From contig JAJNNY010000035.1 of assembly GCA_022453515.1 (NCBI GenBank), positions 62,001 through 126,000 of the forward strand: a stretch of DNA of 64,000 nt, read 5' to 3'. This document shows, piece by piece, positions 11,125 through 23,383 of the stretch; within the stretch, counting starts at the first letter, position 1, and each line of letters starts with the position of its first letter. Under the pieces are notes generated by a model, which saw only the letters and a list, made by a program, of their open reading frames with translations, was not told where the DNA came from and made no database searches. The position numbers and the translations under genes were made by a program. Source of the DNA: Astrocystis sublimbata (taxonomy: Eukaryota > Ascomycota > Sordariomycetes > Xylariales > Xylariaceae).

Positions 11125-11965
11125 TACAAATTCTAAACCCTGTCAAAATACCATATCAACTCGTTGTGGTCAACACCAGCGCAGGAACAGGTGCGTTTTA
11201 CGGCGATGCCCCCTCAAGCGCGTAAGTCAGAGCTCACTCTTACCCGGCCTGGGAAACGCCCTAGCGCGTGCATATATCTTCAGACGCGCTTGAAGCCGTA
11301 ATGGTAAGGGAAAGAGAAGGCGTTGATTGCGTCGACAATTTGATCCCGGATGCGGGCGTGAGCCCACCTCTGACACCGCTTGAGACAGTGGATGTGGATG
11401 TTGTGGCGAGCACATTTCATGTGAACGCCGTAGGCCTTGTTGCTTTGTACTGGGCATGTACTGAGGAAATCAACAGACCCTAAATTTACGCCTACAAGCA
11501 GCTCTGCTGGCACTCTAAAAGGTATGGGGCGGTATATTGTACCCAGTACAACCTGCGACTTCGAGAGGAACGAGTGATGACGACGATTGCTGACTTTCGA
11601 TTTAGATAGCAGCCACACTTGGGTCGGTCCATTTTACTGCACATCAAAAGCGGCACTGAATTGGATTACTCAGTAAGTCTAAAATTATCTGTGACTTGAG
11701 AACAACCTGGATATCATTGTAGAGCAGCGCAGTACGGTAACCCGTGGCTTGCTGCCGTTGCCACCGACCCTGTTTCAGTGTGCAGTATAAATAGTTTTTA
11801 CGTATAGTGACTTACATAATTAGTGCCTACCTAGCCAGTCTTGTTGCCACTGATATGAGCAACGAAACGGTCAAGTTCCTGGGCTTGAAAAAGGCACCTT
11901 GGGAAGCAGAGTGCTGAGAAGATCAAGGCACTCGTGGATCTACCTCTACGTCATCAACGTTGATT
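11125..11965 (+). pseudogene. Decayed short-chain dehydrogenase / ketoreductase (NorA-like)
   Basis: On the plus strand, successive frames show an SDR of the norsolorinic-acid-ketoreductase type. There is a weak Rossmann remnant near 11162 (V-V-V-N-T-S-A-G-T-G), a long open piece at 11268-11483 with P-D-A-G-V-S-P-P-L-T-P (the NNAG-equivalent block), and the active-site Y-C-T-S-K followed by A-A-L-N-W-I-T at about 11637-11670. A recognisable intron (GTAAGT to TGTAG) follows, then G-N-P-W-L-A-A-V-A, an interruption of about 65 bp that may be a decayed intron, and V-A-T-D-M-S-N-E near 11848. Several stops and frame changes separate these pieces, so although Tyr and Lys survive the gene is dead. 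It is divergent from the other two relics. Confidence 0.7.
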
Positions 11966-12390
11966 TTACTTAATCTCAAGCCATGGATCGATTAGGCTCG
12001 TTGTGGCACATATTCTAGCAAATTCATGGATGCCATATCAGGCAACGGGCACCAATGGTTATAATGTGAGAGTAATACAACATCGAAATCTGAAATCAGC
12101 AATAATACCTTTCCCATGCTTGTGCCTTCCTGCCCATATCCAATCAAGCAAAGCACTGACCATCTAGATAAGCAACTGGCTAGGTACGGAGTCTTCAGAT
12201 AGTACCTCTGTACCCCTGATATCGATCCACGTAGCGTTGTTACGTCCCAGCTTGGTTGCCATGTGCCCTGTAGTTTGCCTACCTTCCATGTACCGATACC
12301 CGAGGACCACCAGAGGGCGTGCCATCCAGCAAGCTGAATCACCTGGTACCTTCCTATTTGTTTTTCCAGATACGTACCTAGGAGCTGCCT

Positions 12391-12398
12391 ATTTAAAT
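12391..12398 (+). promoter_or_regulatory. TATA-like element upstream of MYND gene
   Basis: The AT-rich word ATTTAAAT stands about 165 bp before the ATG at 12560, in an otherwise C-rich stretch. It is a plausible TATA element; no other evidence. Confidence 0.35.
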
Positions 12399-12559
12399 CA
12401 CCCACAGGCACCCTTAGCTGGAGTTTTCCTTTCAGAAACTCCCCACCACTCTTCCCATCCTCCAACACATTGCTGTTGGAGATTCTCCATACCACCATTA
12501 CACCTTCCCTCTTCAACACTTCAACTACCCTCCACCTACATTGGCATTGCGTCTTCACG

Positions 12560-13301
12560 ATGGAATTCACTGAGGTTGCAAAGCCCTGCCTTGTCTGCCG
12601 CAGAGCGACTAAGCAGCAGTGCAGTCGCTGCCACGATGCGGCATACTGCTCCAAGGAATGCCAGAAATCTGACTTCAAGGTACACAAGCTCGTCTGTTAC
12701 CAATACGCGTATGTCATGGCCACGGAGCGCCCTGCGAACGGCGAGAAGTTAGCCATCTTCTTCGATGTCGAGCACAGCGGACCAGATCTTTCGTGGTATC
12801 AGCCGAGCGAGGTCTTGAATCTCACTATGGAAATCTGGAAAGAGCTCGGCGAAGACGAAAACGGCAAACTGTACACCACCCCCCTTCGACGAGACCCGCC
12901 TAACGTGATCTTCCTCGCCTGCCAAGTGAGCGACGTCGACATCTCTGTCTTCACGCCTAACGAGAGCACGCGGCAAATCGTTGCGACGAACACACAACCC
13001 ACTCCACTCTGGCGGTAAGTGATTGATATGTTGATGATTTCGAATTCAAGCTGGTGTCTGAGAGGTTACCATCGTACTCCATAGCACAGTTACTAATTTA
13101 GAGTCCTTTAGTGGCCCCGTGTTCGCTTGGGGGAGGGTTGATTATCGGATGCCTGCCACAGATGGTTTCAGAGATCTCGACATGGAGGATCTCCGACACG
13201 TTTTCCACTTCATCAGAACCATGGAACAGGTAGTTCGTCGCAGAGAAACCTCCTTCGGACCAGTCGGGGTTATACGACAACATACCGGAGCGCCGATCTG
13301 A
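12560..13301 (+). CDS. MYND zinc-finger protein
   Basis: Two exons, 12560-13014 and 13112-13301, give 214 residues. The donor is GTAAGT and the phase-2 join makes W-R-G-P. Residues 10-46 form a canonical MYND finger: C10, C13, C21, C24, C30, C34, H42 and C46, binding two zinc ions. MYND fingers mediate protein-protein contacts with proline-rich partners rather than DNA binding. The rest (about 165 residues) has no recognised domain, so no enzymatic role such as SET methylation can be claimed. Proteins of this layout, a MYND finger followed by an unannotated tail, are numerous in filamentous ascomycetes. I chose the ATG directly before the finger; a longer in-frame frame reaches 12470 but has no good start. 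Confidence 0.8.
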
Positions 13302-15262
13302 GGCATTCCGGCTTGCTACCGGATCCAACAGAGCTCGATTATCGAAGTCAAAGTTGGACTCTTAGGTTGGGGGTTTGAACGTGATCAATGGTTGAGTTCA
13401 GTTGACAACATTGTCAACACATACGATGATGGGAAGCTTTTGCCAGGATGATGGCCTATTGAGAAGTTATGGGGATACTCGCAATGTGGAATGTGATCAT
13501 GTCTGGTCCGCTAAGGTGTTATACACTTGTAGCTGGACGAAGCTGTGTTGATAAACTCAGATAGCTAAAAGTCACACCACTTTACAACATCTGCATACGA
13601 GATCAGTCTCGCTTCTGTTGCTTCTGTTGCTTCTATTTCAATATTCTGTGACACCACCATATATTCCAGCTTTCCATGCTCTCGATTGGATAAAAGGATG
13701 CCAATAGAAAGCACCTGTTACAAGACATGACGACAAATGCAGTAATGGCAGCTCAATATCTAAAAATGAGCTACTAACTGTGGGTTTTGGTTGTCATCGG
13801 CCTGTTTTTCTAGCATACTCTGCCTTATGTAGTCCTTTTGGTCACGTGTAGTCCTCCGGAGCACGTGCCGTGGCCCGAGGCACGTGGCAAGCACGTGGCA
13901 GGCTCTAATAGCCATGTGCATGCTATACTCGTTGTATACAAAATTATCCTTTGTGAACTGGTGTTAGTGGTACCTGACGAAACCGAATTGAACCTGTTCT
14001 CCTTCCGCAATACAGGCCGCATCACAACGTCAACTCTGCGCTGTTTGGTAGATTGACAATATCATGCTGTGGCAGACAGCCAACTGCACCAACAGTTAGT
14101 TGTATGGCTACTTATAGATATTCACAGCCCACATGCTGTCACTGCTACTCCACTGCCACGCTTACTACACTGCATGTACAGATATGCCACTGAGTATTGA
14201 CTTGTGTCTGCAATGCACAGTTGACGATGATTTTGGTTATTTTGCGCCAACGTTACAGGACCAGTCTCTGAGGAGAAAGAGTCGCCGCATTGGTTCCTGT
14301 GTGATGTGCCGGCTAAATTGCTTTCACCCCCCACGTTGCACAGCTGCAGGACCTTGAGGGCCTCATGGACAAAGATCAGATCGCACATCCTTCAGGGATT
14401 TTAGTTATTGTGACCATGCCCCTCCTCATACATTGGAAGATAAAGTCCCCGACCATGCGGCTCGTCTAACTCCTCTCAATTTGCACTTCCAAGTCAACTA
14501 AGTAGATATTGTTGTTGATATCGGTGATCCTTATGCTGATTCACCTCTGATGGACAGGAAAACTGGCTGTGGTGGTTATTGCCACAGTCTTTACCTGATG
14601 TTGAAGTATCTTCCTGTCTGCAAGTTTTCACATTTCTTCACTACGATGACCAACCAACCCTGTGCGGTTCAAGACACTGCATCTTCAGACATGGTAGGTG
14701 CCCAAATTGGTCTCTGGACCAAATTATGGCGACCAACTGCAGCAAAGATATTCATCAATAGCCTGATCTCCCTAAAGTAAGTACTGACCTACAGGCTGCG
14801 CAACGGGCATGGACCTGACCTCACCTGTGTAGAAACCTTACGAGGCGACGTAGGAGCCCTAGCACCTCCCCCGGATGGCATTTCTCCCCGGCTAGGTACT
14901 TACCTAGTGCCAATCCCCATGCCACTGGTAATGATTGCCCACAAAGCCCGTCAAGTTTCTCGGCGGCCCTTTTGTACAGAACAAGCCTTTCTGCCCTCAA
15001 ATTTCGCCGAGCTCTAGCCCCTCAACAGTCGTCCAATGTATTGCTAGAGTGGTTGTCGATGTCTTGCTTGTAGTACTCCTAGCTACTTGAAAAACACATA
15101 AAAAATGTACACTGTTTCGATATCTTAATCCATGATGATCTCAGCTCTAAAGACCCATTCGTAAATCATACCACCTGCTTGTCCTGGCCTCATTTCTCCC
15201 AGTATCTTACATACATACATACACACAGCCAACAACACCTCCCGCCACAGCTCAACACAACC
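13302..15262. other. 2-kb gene-free stretch
   Basis: No frame has recognisable domains. It holds a short TTCTGTTGC tandem near 13613-13634, the CACGTG cluster listed separately, and open but unrecognised frames between 14100 and 14800. I cannot exclude decayed sequence there. Confidence 0.4.
13843..13897. promoter_or_regulatory. Cluster of four CACGTG palindromes
   Basis: Perfect CACGTG occurs at 13843, 13862, 13881 and 13892, four copies in 55 bp. CACGTG is the core site of basic helix-loop-helix factors (Pho4, Cbf1 and similar in fungi). The nearest genes are the MYND gene ending 540 bp to the left and the Zn2Cys6 gene whose 3' end is 1.4 kb to the right, so no target is obvious. Confidence 0.45.
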
Positions 15263-17200
15263 TCAAAACCTAATAGGAACCTTCACCGTCCCCATCCCAC
15301 CCACACCCACAAAAACAGCCACCATCTCCCTCCCCTCGAAATCCCAGCACGAGTCCACAAACTCATACCTCGCCCCAGGAGGCACGAAGCCACCCCCCTC
15401 TTCCCCCCCCTCTCCACCTTCGCGCCCCTCATTTTCAAGCTCCGCCAGCGCCCTTAGCGCCGCCAGCAAAGCCGTATTCGTCCACAGGGCCTGCCGGCAC
15501 GTCATAGCCTCAAACACGTCAAGCGCCAGCGCCCTTGTCGCGCGGTCGCGGCACTTGCATATGGTGAAGGTGATGATGTGGAAGAGGTCGACGTCGAGGG
15601 TTAGGCGGAGGTGGGTGCTTTGCCTTCCCCCTTGCCGTCCCGTTTGATTTTGTTGTTGTTGTTCTTGCTGGGTTTGCGGGACAGTATCATCCCCCTCCAA
15701 CAAGCGCCGATAACTCCCCACAATATCCCGAAACACCATCAAATACTGATCATACGCGACCTCCGACCCATCCAAAAAGCAATTGAGGTATATAATGGCC
15801 GTCTGCGCATATGCCTTTGTCGTGCACAGCACGGCCGAGCGCGGGTCGCGGAGGCAGAGGTCGGAGAGGATGGGAAGCCAGTGGGAGAGTTGGGAGAGGT
15901 ATTTAGTGCGCTGGGCTTGGATGGCGACGAGTTGGGATGATGTTAATGTTAGGTCATGTCGGCGCCCGCGCATGCGCACCATGAAGCGCCCGAAATCGCT
16001 CGAGAAGGCGTTCCAGAAGAGCTGTTTCGTGCGCACTGAGGCGTCGGGGGAGGGTAGCTCGAAGTGCAAGGCGCGCGACTCTGGGGTTGCTTCTTCTTCC
16101 CCTTCCTCCTCCCATCTCTCACTCTCTATCTCCTTCTCACACCCTCCCCTTCTTTTCCTCCGCGCACTAATACCAACATCACCACCAACAACCCCCCCTC
16201 CCCCTCTCCCCCTCCCCGTCCTCCCAAAATACGGACAAAGCCCCCACGTAACCCGCATGCGATCGAACGCGAGCTGGATCTGCCTCATCTCGCCATCAGG
16301 CACCAGCACCTTTTCCCCGGTTCTTGGATCCTTCTGCTTCAGCGCATGATCCAGCAACTTAATACCATTTGCCAATATCCGGTCCGCCTCGCTCACATTC
16401 CCTCTCACAAGCTCAAAGACAGCAAAGAAGAACGTCGCAGTGAGGCTCGAGCGCGCCGTTGCGGCGTCCACCCCTTTCGTAGCCAGGGTGTGCCGGCAGA
16501 GAGACAGCGAGGAGGTGTAGTGGCAGAGCGCGGCTTTGCCGTGCGCGCTGCTGGGGGAGAGGGGGTTTACGGGTTGAGTCTGACACTTTGCGCGTGAGGT
16601 GCTGTTCGCTTTCCCTTTCGCTAGCTCTGTACATCGCGCAGTCCCATTTCCGTACTGAGTAAATGTCAATTGTTTCTGCTGCTGCTCCTCGATATCCATC
16701 AACATCGCCGCCGCCGCAAGCGCCGCATGCTGCACCGTCTTGTCGACCAGGACCTCGCGCAGGATCGTGTGCCGCCAATACTTGGCGCCGCACCACGTGC
16801 CAAGGTCAGCCAGGATCTGGCATTGGAAGCGCTCGAAGTAGAACGCGTTTCGCACGTCCAGGTACCCCGGCGTCAGAGACGCGCGGACGAGATCGACCGC
16901 CCGCAAATCGGAGCTGGCTACCGGGGCCTTGGGCCGGAGATGCGGGTGGCGATGTGTAGTGGATTTCTGGGGTCGCTTTTTGGAAGCGCCGCGCCAGTCA
17001 CCGCTGCTGTTGTCGTACCCAGCGCAAGTCAGCTCAGCCTTGACGCAGCGCGCACAGCGCGGCTTCGCCTCGTCGCATTTCACCCGTCGCCGCTTGCATG
17101 TGAGACAGCCGGTGCGGGCCTTGGAGTGTGCGGCGCGGCGCTGCTTGGCGGGTTCGTCGCGCTCTAGTAGGTCCCAGTAAGAGCCGGGGGCGATTGGCAT
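15263..17200 (-). CDS. Zn2Cys6 fungal transcription factor
   Basis: A single 645-residue exon. Residues 32-59 are the binuclear zinc cluster, C32-x2-C35-x6-C42-x6-C49-x2-C52-x6-C59, with the basic segment K-R-R-R-V-K-C that contacts DNA, so this is a nuclear regulator of the Gal4 class. A serine/proline-poor linker follows, then a helical region of the fungal-specific regulator type (about 110-600), broken by a glycine/arginine-rich low-complexity insert near 340-370 and a Q-rich run near 520. The C-terminus ends with hydrophobic strands (M-V-A-V-F-V). The start at 17200 gives 31 residues before the first cysteine, a common spacing. Targets are unknown; the next gene on the same strand is the ABCC transporter, a frequent target class, but that link is only positional. 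Confidence 0.9.
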   Translation of the reverse strand: MPIAPGSYWDLLERDEPAKQRRAAHSKARTGCLTCKRRRVKCDEAKPRCARCVKAELTCAGYDNSSGDWRGASKKRPQKSTTHRHPHLRPKAPVASSDLRAVDLVRASLTPGYLDVRNAFYFERFQCQILADLGTWCGAKYWRHTILREVLVDKTVQHAALAAAAMLMDIEEQQQKQLTFTQYGNGTARCTELAKGKANSTSRAKCQTQPVNPLSPSSAHGKAALCHYTSSLSLCRHTLATKGVDAATARSSLTATFFFAVFELVRGNVSEADRILANGIKLLDHALKQKDPRTGEKVLVPDGEMRQIQLAFDRMRVTWGLCPYFGRTGRGRGGGGVVGGDVGISARRKRRGGCEKEIESERWEEEGEEEATPESRALHFELPSPDASVRTKQLFWNAFSSDFGRFMVRMRGRRHDLTLTSSQLVAIQAQRTKYLSQLSHWLPILSDLCLRDPRSAVLCTTKAYAQTAIIYLNCFLDGSEVAYDQYLMVFRDIVGSYRRLLEGDDTVPQTQQEQQQQNQTGRQGGRQSTHLRLTLDVDLFHIITFTICKCRDRATRALALDVFEAMTCRQALWTNTALLAALRALAELENEGREGGEGGEEGGGFVPPGARYEFVDSCWDFEGREMVAVFVGVGGMGTVKVPIRF

Positions 17201-18092
17201 GCTCAGGGAAATACTCTTGGGTGTGTAGATACACGCTTATGAATATGGATGGAAAGTTGGTAAATTGAAATGGGAATGGTAGGTGGTGGGTAGCATCGGA
17301 TGAAGAGTCATGAACCTGGCCGTATAAATACTAGTGCGCCGATGTCCGTCTTACTTTACTTTACTCACCTCGACCTTCATCTGGGAATACTGCTGAGGTC
17401 CGAATCTGGAAGGTATAAGACCGAACCTTTCGATAACGCTGATGTCTGACTACGATTTGCCCGTCATCTCTTATAAAGATACGCATCAGCTCGCAATTTG
17501 ATCAATAAGGACGCTTCGCACCGGTCGGTGTAATGATGACATTGCTTGCGGCCAGGCAATTTGACGCAGGACTGACTACCTACCCCTGGTGAGCTATCGT
17601 ACGAGGTGTAGGTGAGCAGCATCTTACCATTTACTCTTAACAGTATTTCACATCTGCTTCGGGTGAAGCGGTCGCATTGGCCTGCTGATTGCTCACTTCA
17701 TTGAAGCCCTCATGATCTTCTCGGGCTTTTCAGCTGAGTCATCGTCCGCTCTATTCCCTACATGAAGTGTTTCAAAGTAAGACACAAGCATACTCGGGCG
17801 TAAGTTTGTAACGTATCTATTCTTATATGCAAAGCTGACAAAAAGGAACAAAAAACGGCCTTAATTTACAGCGCAGGCACTCATGGACGAAACTCGGACA
17901 ACCACCCACGCATCGTCATTAATCGAATCTACCACCTGAAGTTCATGCATGCGTGTGATAGGAAACTAGTATATGCATCGTACTCAAATTCAAAAAGCCC
18001 CCCAAGTCGGCCGGCCTGCCTGCCTGCCTGCCTGCAACGTAACTATGTGCTATGCATGCTCAACCGAAAAGACAACCACTCGCGCAATATTT
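17201..18092. other. Intergenic with short tetranucleotide repeat
   Basis: Contains promoter sequence of the Zn2Cys6 gene at its left and the 3' flank of the ABCC gene at its right. A perfect (CCTG)5 microsatellite runs from 18015 to 18034. No gene is visible. Confidence 0.5.
17333..17340 (-). promoter_or_regulatory. TATA-like element of Zn2Cys6 gene
   Basis: TATAAATA (TATTTATA on the minus strand) lies about 133 bp upstream of the ATG at 17200, a spacing compatible with a core promoter. Confidence 0.4.
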
Positions 18093-21000
18093 CTACTCAT
18101 CGTCTACGAGCCGCTTGTCTTCCCAGGCCTTCTTAGCCGCCTTCTGGAGGCTTTCTAGGTCGCCGCTCATCTCACACATACCTCTGAACGAGCCCGACTT
18201 CTTCTTCAGGAGCTCATGAGGGTGGGCAAATTCGACGACCGATCCATGGTCTAGCACGAGCACCTTATCGTAGTCGACAATGGTGGCGAGGCGATGGGCG
18301 ATGGTGATGATGGTCGTGTTCAGTTCTCGGATGGTCTCCTGGATCTTGGAGTCGGTGTTGTAGTCGATCGAGGCCGTGGCCTCGTCCATGACGAGCACCT
18401 TTGGAGATTTTAGCATGGCACGCGCGAGACAGAGAAGTTGCCTTTGGCCTTGCGACAGGTTTGTGCCGGACTCTGCGACCGAGGACGCCAGGTCGTAGAA
18501 GATGTTCTTGTTGGTAGCAGTGGGCGTGGAGGCGCCTGTAGCTACCCGGTCATCTGCATCGCCATCGGCGGATTCTTGCGTCGCAGGCACTGGCGTTTCA
18601 GACGCGCCAATGAGATGCACTTTTCGAAGAGCAGCAAATATATCCTCATCGGTATATAGGTCGAACGGATCTAGGTTGGTTCTGATAGTGCCGGTGAACA
18701 AAGTAGGGTCCTGCGGCACAATTGTGATGGCCTCTCGGAGGTCTTGAAGACCAATCTGGCCAATATCAACATCATCAATCAGTATCTTGCCCGCCTCTGC
18801 TTCGAGTGCGCGGAAGATTGCGAGAGTGAGAGAACTCTTTCCAGCACCGGTTCGACCGACGATGCCGACCTTTTGTCGAGGCTCAATCTTGAATGTAACG
18901 TCCTTCAGTACCGGGTCTAGCTCCTTTCTGTACCTGGTAGAGTATCCGATAAACTCGACACCTCCATGAGCTGGCCAGTTCAAGGGTGGCCGATTCTTCT
19001 CATTGATTGCCGGCCTTTCTTGTTCGACATCAAGATACTCTTTGATTCGTTCCACCGAGTTCATATTCTGCTCGTTCATGGCATACAATCGAATGAGCCA
19101 GAGTATGTTCTCGGAGAATCCAATAGCATAGCTCAGAGAGAGACCGGCTTTCCCGGGATCAACCTTCCCAAGACTTAGAATAACGAACACGCCAGCTGAG
19201 AAGGCAACGAGATCGCCAAGGACATCTGTCCGTAATGCGAGCCATCTGTTAGCGCCCCACAGATAGATAAATGGACGTGCCTGCTTGTTGATTCTTGCGA
19301 GATTGTCACGAACGAAACGTCGTTCGTCACCATAAGCTCGAATGGTTGTCACGCCGGAAAGCGTCTCACCAAACTGCTGGAAGAGGGGACTTCGGTTGAT
19401 CGACTCAAGTCGCTTCAGATCGCGGGAAGCCCGGAGATAGAACATCGCCACTCCGACAAACATCGCCGTAATGAAAACAGCAGCAATGAGGAAGCCAGGG
19501 GTGATAGCTGAGATCAGGGCGACGGTAATGAGAATGCCCATTGCGCATGTCATGACACCGATCGCAACACCTGCAACTTCCTGGTCCACAGCTTCGAGGT
19601 CCTTGCTGAACCGATTCATCAATTGTCCAAGTGGTGTCACGTCGAAGAACTTGAAAGTCGCCCGACACACTGCCGTCATCAACCGATTGTGAATCTTCCA
19701 AGAAGCTGTCAGGGATCCGAAGAACAGCCACATGTCTCGTATCAGAGCTAGGAACGCCCCGGCGATGCCAATGAGGGCAAGAATGGCGAGGTAGTAATCC
19801 ACGTTGACTTCTGGGACGTCCATCGCCGAGTAGTCTGGGTTCGGACCGAACATGCCCGATGCTGTACCCTTCGCATATTGTGCCAAGGGGCCATAATAGG
19901 AACGTGGGCCCGAGGTGCCAGCAGAGTTATGCGACATGACACTGAACTGGTAGAGAGCAGCTTCCTCGGTCTTTCTCGGCGTGTATTGATTCGCCCAGTT
20001 TGTTATCCAGAGATTCGAAGCAACACCGCTGAGCTGTTGTGTAGTGAAAACGATTACGGCAATGACCCAGAACCACCAGTGGCCCATGGCGCTCAGGTAG
20101 AGTTTCATAACCGGCCATTTGACTGCGCCAGTGGCCTTGGTTTCCTCCATAGCATCCTGTTTCGGCGCAGGCTTCTTCTTAGTAACCCTTTCGTTTGCAA
20201 CCTCGTCAGCGTCGTTGATCAACGTCTCCCCACTTTCTTCGCCAACGCTGGAGGGTGTTCGGGATGGGACGCGCGAAACAGCCTGGGAGCCTGGACGGGA
20301 TCTGTTTTGAATATCTTCTCCCAGTTTGCCCGATTCAATGACTTCCGCAGAAGGGCCTTGGACAGCCACTCTGCCGTTGTCCAACAGCACCACATAATCG
20401 GAAAGAGGTACGCAAAGCGTCGTATTGTGCGTAACGAGAATACAAGTTCGTCCCTTCATCAAGGGTCCAGAGATACAAGTGCTGAAAATCCATTTGGCGG
20501 TGTGGGAATCAACAGCACTGAGACAGTCGTCCAAGAGAAGATGCTGTGAGTTCGAGTAGACGGCACGCGCTAGAGAAATGCGTTGTTTCTGACCTCCAGA
20601 TAACGTGATGCCGTTTTCGCCAACGAGTGTCTCGTCGCCGTTGTCCAGAATTTCCAGGTCTCGCTCAAGGGCGCAAGCCACCAACACATCTTTGTACCTC
20701 TTCTCATTGTATGTCGAGGAAAACAAGATATTGTCCTTGATGTTGGCGTTGACTAGCCAGGCCGTTTGGGCGACATAAGCACAGGTATCAGCCAATCCCG
20801 TTGCGGGATCTGGCCGGACATCCTCACGGCTACGCCCACCCGGGAGAAAAACATTTCCCTTGACAAGTGTCATCTCACCCAGGAGTGCCATCAGCATAGA
20901 TGTTTTCCCGGAACCAGTAGGTCCACCGATGATATTAAGCTTTCCGATCTTGAAGTCGACGTCCAAGTCTAGGAGGCGGAAGGCCACCGAGCCGTCTGCA

Positions 21001-23383
21001 GCGACAGCATTTTTGCTGCCCCAGGAGAAGGTAGCATCACGGAAGCCGATCGCCTTGCGACCTTCCCCATCCACGTTGTCTTGGCCTAGTTGCTGGTACT
21101 TATCAGTCTCTGCCTCCTTCAAGAATTCTTCCACACGATCAACGGAGACCTTCGACTCTTGCACGTGCGCAAGCATGTCTCCTAACTGATCCAAGGGGAT
21201 TCTTAGCAAAAGGAAGAGGGAGATGGCAGTAAAGGCGACGGAGGGATATAGAGGCTTCTTTTCGATCTTGGTGTAGACCAGGAAGGAGAAGAAGGTAATT
21301 AGTATTGGCACCGTGTTCCAAATAGCAACAGCCAAGGCCCAAACAATGTACCGATTTCTCAATGCTCTCAATTCATTTCTTCGCTTCTCGTCAACAATCG
21401 CACCAAACCGTCCCTCCCAGGCGAAGTACTTGATGATCCGGATATTCTGGAGAATTTCGTTCGTAGTGTGGATCCGCTTGTCAGTAGCAGCCATGATCTT
21501 CTTCTGCGTGTAGTTGAAACCTTTAGCCAGAAATATATTGACGGGGAGTAGCAAAGCCATGACGATGAGTCCAGGTATGGCACTGAGGCCCATGACCTGC
21601 CACAAGAGGGCAATTGACACAACAAGCATCGTCGGCGCGGATGCCAACAGAAAGTGTAGATAAGCGGTGCACTCGGAAATCTTGAAGCTGTCAACAGACA
21701 TCAGATTGATGACGGTTCCCAGATTGGCCTGCTCATCGCTGTCCTTATTCGCGTCTTTCGAGGAGGCATCATCCTCTTGTGTAGTCTTCTTTTGTTTCTT
21801 GCCAAGACCAAAGAAATTCTTCACTTTCTGGAACTTGGTAACTTTTTCGTCGTCTCCATCGGTCTTACCGAGAACCGTATGTGCGCCGGTGGCAGCTTTC
21901 CGTCTGAGGGCCTTGGCATATATTTCTCCTATAATGATAGCCCGGATGCGGATACAGATCTTTCTGCCAATCCACAAGGCCTGGTTGTCGCCAATAGATC
22001 GGAGGATATCCGTCACAGGGAGGAGGATCACAAGGAGCCATAGAACATTCCTCGGTGCCATATCCGGCGCCTCGACGTACTGGAGGATGGCCCGGAGCAG
22101 TAGGGTTGGCACAAATGCGAAGATGCCGGAGAAGACAGCCCAAGCGCATTGCGCAATGAGCAGGGCTTTGAAGTACTTGGTCAAATGGAAAGCCAAAGAT
22201 GTTGTCTTTTTGACCTGTCGATAATGGGCGAGGACGGAGGCGGCCTTGTCGCGAGGTACCAGATTCCATACCTTCTCCATGACCAGAGGCTCCTTGTAGC
22301 CTTGGGCAAGAATAGGGTCGAGCCAGGAAAAAGTGGCAAGAGAGAAGATAGAGGCCAAGGGTTCGCGGGATGGTTCAATGTCGTCTTCCCACTCCAAGAG
22401 CACAGTTTTATTCCCCTTTCTAGTGGTCAAAGCAATGGCGAACAGCAGCGTAGTTAACGAGAACTCGGCGATGATGAGGATCTCAGTCAGTTGCGAGCTC
22501 GCATGTATAATAACGGATCTAAAGAGAGCAATAGTAAATAACCATTGTAGACCGTATATGATAGCTGTATGATTCCACAACCGGGGAACACGCCATTCTG
22601 TATTGCCAAGGAACAGGCGCAGAGAAACCAACACGAGAACGTATGCCCAGGTGACCAGACCAACAATGGCGGCGACGCGACCACGCCCAGCATACGTATC
22701 AGTGACAAGCGCAGCAATATTGATGCCTATCAAACCGCAGATGGAAGCTTCCTCGACAAGAACAACCAGGCTCTGGGCGGGCGGGTTGTCGGCTTGCACG
22801 ATGGAACCGCGGGTGGTGGTTTTGACGAGGGTAAGACGCCCGCCGCCATTGGCGTGGATTGACAGGTCGTCATCTTCGTCGGTGTCTAGTGCATTGTCTT
22901 CCGGGGGCGGGATCGCTGTGGGATCTTGGGGTTCGGCTATCCGATCATAGGCGTGGCGTTGTTGTTGTCTCGATTTGACTGTGCGATGTATTGACTGGAA
23001 GGCAAGATGGGAAAGGGAGAGGCCTATTACGATTAGAGGGAAGAGGATCTTTAGGTAGCTGGTACGCGGGAGATCATGTCAGCAGTGTTTCGAGGCAGAT
23101 AATTTGATTCCAATTTCCCATTGGCTTGGTTGAGACATTGAATCGGCAACCGATGGACGAATCAGCAGCTGACCGGTTCCATCGGGCGGCCGGGCGGCCG
23201 GGCAGGTGCGTGAGCACAACAACACCGACAACGACAGCCGAGAGAGCAAAGACAAGACAGAACAGAACAGAACAGAACGGGAGAAAACAGGAGAAAATCG
23301 AGAAAAACAACTCACTCGGTTTGGAAGCAGTTGGTGAAGTCGTCGACCTGCCAAACCGGCCACGAACACGAGGCAAAGCTCAT
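18093..23383 (-). CDS. ABCC/MRP-family ABC transporter, full length
   Basis: Two exons, 23383-23316 and 23058-18093, give 1677 residues. The tiny first exon codes for 22 residues and its phase-2 donor GTGAGT joins in frame to a hydrophobic segment K-I-L-F-P-L-I-V. The frame shows an extra N-terminal membrane domain, then TMD1, NBD1 (Walker A G-P-T-G-S-G-K-T about 740, signature LSGGQKQ about 842, Walker B L-L-L-D-D), TMD2, and NBD2 (Walker A G-R-T-G-A-G-K-S about 1425, signature LSQGQRQ about 1557, V-L-V-M-D-E-A-T-A-S-I-D). This is the MRP layout; the length, and a charged insert within TMD1 near 330-360, resemble yeast Ybt1/Vmr1/Nft1-type vacuolar pumps. Such proteins export organic anions or glutathione conjugates using ATP; substrate and membrane are inferred. 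Intron 1 contains a short AGAAC tandem near 23256-23279. Confidence 0.92.

Noticed and set aside
11268..11483. 71-codon plus-strand frame as a small gene
   Set aside because: Its sequence is the middle of an SDR that continues in other frames.
11992..12687. 231-codon minus-strand frame upstream of the MYND gene
   Set aside because: It overlaps the MYND finger exon in antisense and has no recognisable domain.
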